Assembly (NCBI GenBank): GCA_013822885.1
Contig: PNLC01000003.1
Coordinates: 1-38,568, forward strand
DNA length: 38,568 nt
Source: Bradyrhizobium sp.
GTDB lineage: Bacteria; Pseudomonadota; Alphaproteobacteria; Rhizobiales; Xanthobacteraceae
Direction of reading: 5' to 3'
Below are positions 37,313 to 38,568 of the stretch, piece by piece. The first letter of the stretch is position 1. Each line of letters begins with the position of its first letter. Made by a program: the position numbers and the translations under genes. Below the pieces are notes generated by a model. It was not told where the DNA came from, did not search any database, and was given only the letters and a program-made list of their open reading frames with translations.

Positions 37313-38275
37313 CTACTCAGGTTTAAATCCCGAAGCTTTGACCACTGGTCTCCACAGTTCGGAGTCGGATTTCCCAGCCTTTGCAAATTCTTCAACCGAT
37401 GTTCCGGTCGCTTGAACGCCGAGCGGCGAGAGGCGCTTAGCAAACTCGGTACTACGTACAGCTTCGACCACGGCCTGGTTCAGCTGCGAGACAACTCGGG
37501 GGGGCGTTTTGGCAGGAGCATAAACCCCATACCAGCCCTCGCCACGAATGTTGAACCCGCTTTCGATGAAGGTTGGTACCTCACGCATGACCATGGAACG
37601 TTCGCGACCCGACGTAGCAAGGACGCGGATGCGCCCGGTGTTGTGGGCCTCGACGAGATCTTGCGTCGAGGTAAAAAAGATGGGCAGGTGACCGCCAATG
37701 AGGTCGGTGACCGCCTGCGGGTTGCCTTTGTACGCAACGTGGCGAAGTTCGATCCCAGCCTCGCGCGCGAAGAGTACCGCAAAGAAGTGCGGCAATGATC
37801 CCGCGGCCGGGGTTCCGTAAGCAGCCTGCCGGGGATTGACCTCAAGCCACTCGATCAGCTCCTTGAGGTTCTTGGCGGGTACATTCGCACCAACCGCCAT
37901 CGCAAGGTCATATGTTCCGACTTGCGAAATCGGCTGGAAATCTTTCACGGGATCGTAGGCCAAATTGTCGTAGACATGCGGGAAGAGCGCCATCGGTGCG
38001 ATAGGGGTGAACAGCAAAACCGTACCGTCGGCTGGAGCGTCCTTGACCGACTGGACGCCGAGGCGCCCGGCCGCGCCGGGCTTATTCTCGACGATCACAG
38101 TCCGGTTGAGCTGCGCGCGCATGGAATCGGCGATCATGCGGGCTGCCGTGTCTCCGACGCCACCGGCCGGATATGGCAGAACGATCCGGATGGGTGATTC
38201 ACCGAGCTGGGCGATGGCATTATCCACCAGGATCAGGGCGAGAGCTGCCGCCAATGCAATTCTGATCGCGCGCAT
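37313..38275 (-). CDS. Bug/TctC-family tripartite tricarboxylate transporter substrate-binding protein
   Basis: Signal peptide MRAIRIALAAALALILVDNAIAQ; PIRIVLPYPAGGVGDTAARMIADSM; VIVENKPGAAGRLGVQSVKDAPADG. Start refined from 38374. Confidence 0.9.
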   Translation of the reverse strand: MRAIRIALAAALALILVDNAIAQLGESPIRIVLPYPAGGVGDTAARMIADSMRAQLNRTVIVENKPGAAGRLGVQSVKDAPADGTVLLFTPIAPMALFPHVYDNLAYDPVKDFQPISQVGTYDLAMAVGANVPAKNLKELIEWLEVNPRQAAYGTPAAGSLPHFFAVLFAREAGIELRHVAYKGNPQAVTDLIGGHLPIFFTSTQDLVEAHNTGRIRVLATSGRERSMVMREVPTFIESGFNIRGEGWYGVYAPAKTPPRVVSQLNQAVVEAVRSTEFAKRLSPLGVQATGTSVEEFAKAGKSDSELWRPVVKASGFKPE

Positions 38276-38399
38276 AGAAGCTCCAAATTTGACCGGTTGT
38301 TTGTTATTGTCTTGACCGGCACAGCCTCCGCCCCAATGATCCATACAGGAAGCGGCGTTTTCCTTATGGGGCAATAGAAGTTATTGATGGGAGGCTGGC

Positions 38400-38568
38400 G
38401 TGGATCGAAGCACGGACAGGCGCATCAAGCTCCGCGACCTTCAGGTATTTCAGGCCGCCGCCGAAACCGGCAGCATGGCGAAGGCGGCAGCTCACATGGC
38501 AATAACGCAGCCTGCCGTTTCATATGCCATTTCAGAGCTCGAACAGACTATTGGCGTGCCGTTGCTTG
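38400..38568 (+). CDS. LysR-family transcriptional regulator, partial (runs off the window)
   Basis: GTG start; KLRDLQVFQAAAETGSMAKAAAHMAITQPAVSYAISELEQTIGVPLL is a LysR HTH. Confidence 0.88.
   Translation, partial: MDRSTDRRIKLRDLQVFQAAAETGSMAKAAAHMAITQPAVSYAISELEQTIGVPLL

Noticed and set aside
1-38568. CRISPR arrays, tRNA or rRNA genes, phage structural genes
   Set aside because: No regularly spaced repeats, tRNA-like or rRNA-like sequence, or phage structural proteins noticed; not exhaustively excluded without tools.

Overview
The window looks like an alphaproteobacterial chromosome segment (Bradyrhizobium/Rhodopseudomonas-like by protein style; taxonomy is inferred). Its core is an intact nitrous-oxide-reductase cluster, nosR-Z-D-F-Y-L-X (16.75-25.69 kb), followed by a small cytochrome c and an NnrS-type membrane protein. 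A ferritin-like protein is encoded divergently, and a TTG-N8-CAA (FixK/FNR-type) site lies in the shared promoter region. To the left are an acyl-CoA-dehydrogenase-like fragment, PilZ, DsbA-like, LuxR-type and class-III aminotransferase genes, a stretch of small ORFs with two strong FixK/FNR-like boxes and a candidate structured RNA, a winged-helix/TPR regulator and an ABC substrate-binding protein. To the right are a ModA-like binding protein, an OhrR/MarR-like gene interrupted by an in-frame amber codon, a molybdenum-hydroxylase remnant, a scrambled IS1182-like remnant, a vanadium-haloperoxidase-like gene beside a double-frameshifted lipocalin-like gene, a second winged-helix/TPR regulator, an IS110-family transposase preceded by a strongly structured leader (candidate bridge RNA), an IS91-type tyrosine recombinase plus truncated IS91 transposase, and a Bug/TctC binding protein divergent from a LysR regulator. 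The best leads are the IS110 leader RNA, the three-way-junction RNA near 6.7 kb, the FixK-like boxes in front of small uncharacterised genes, and several genes broken by single-nucleotide events. All family calls come from motif recognition by eye; no database search was run.
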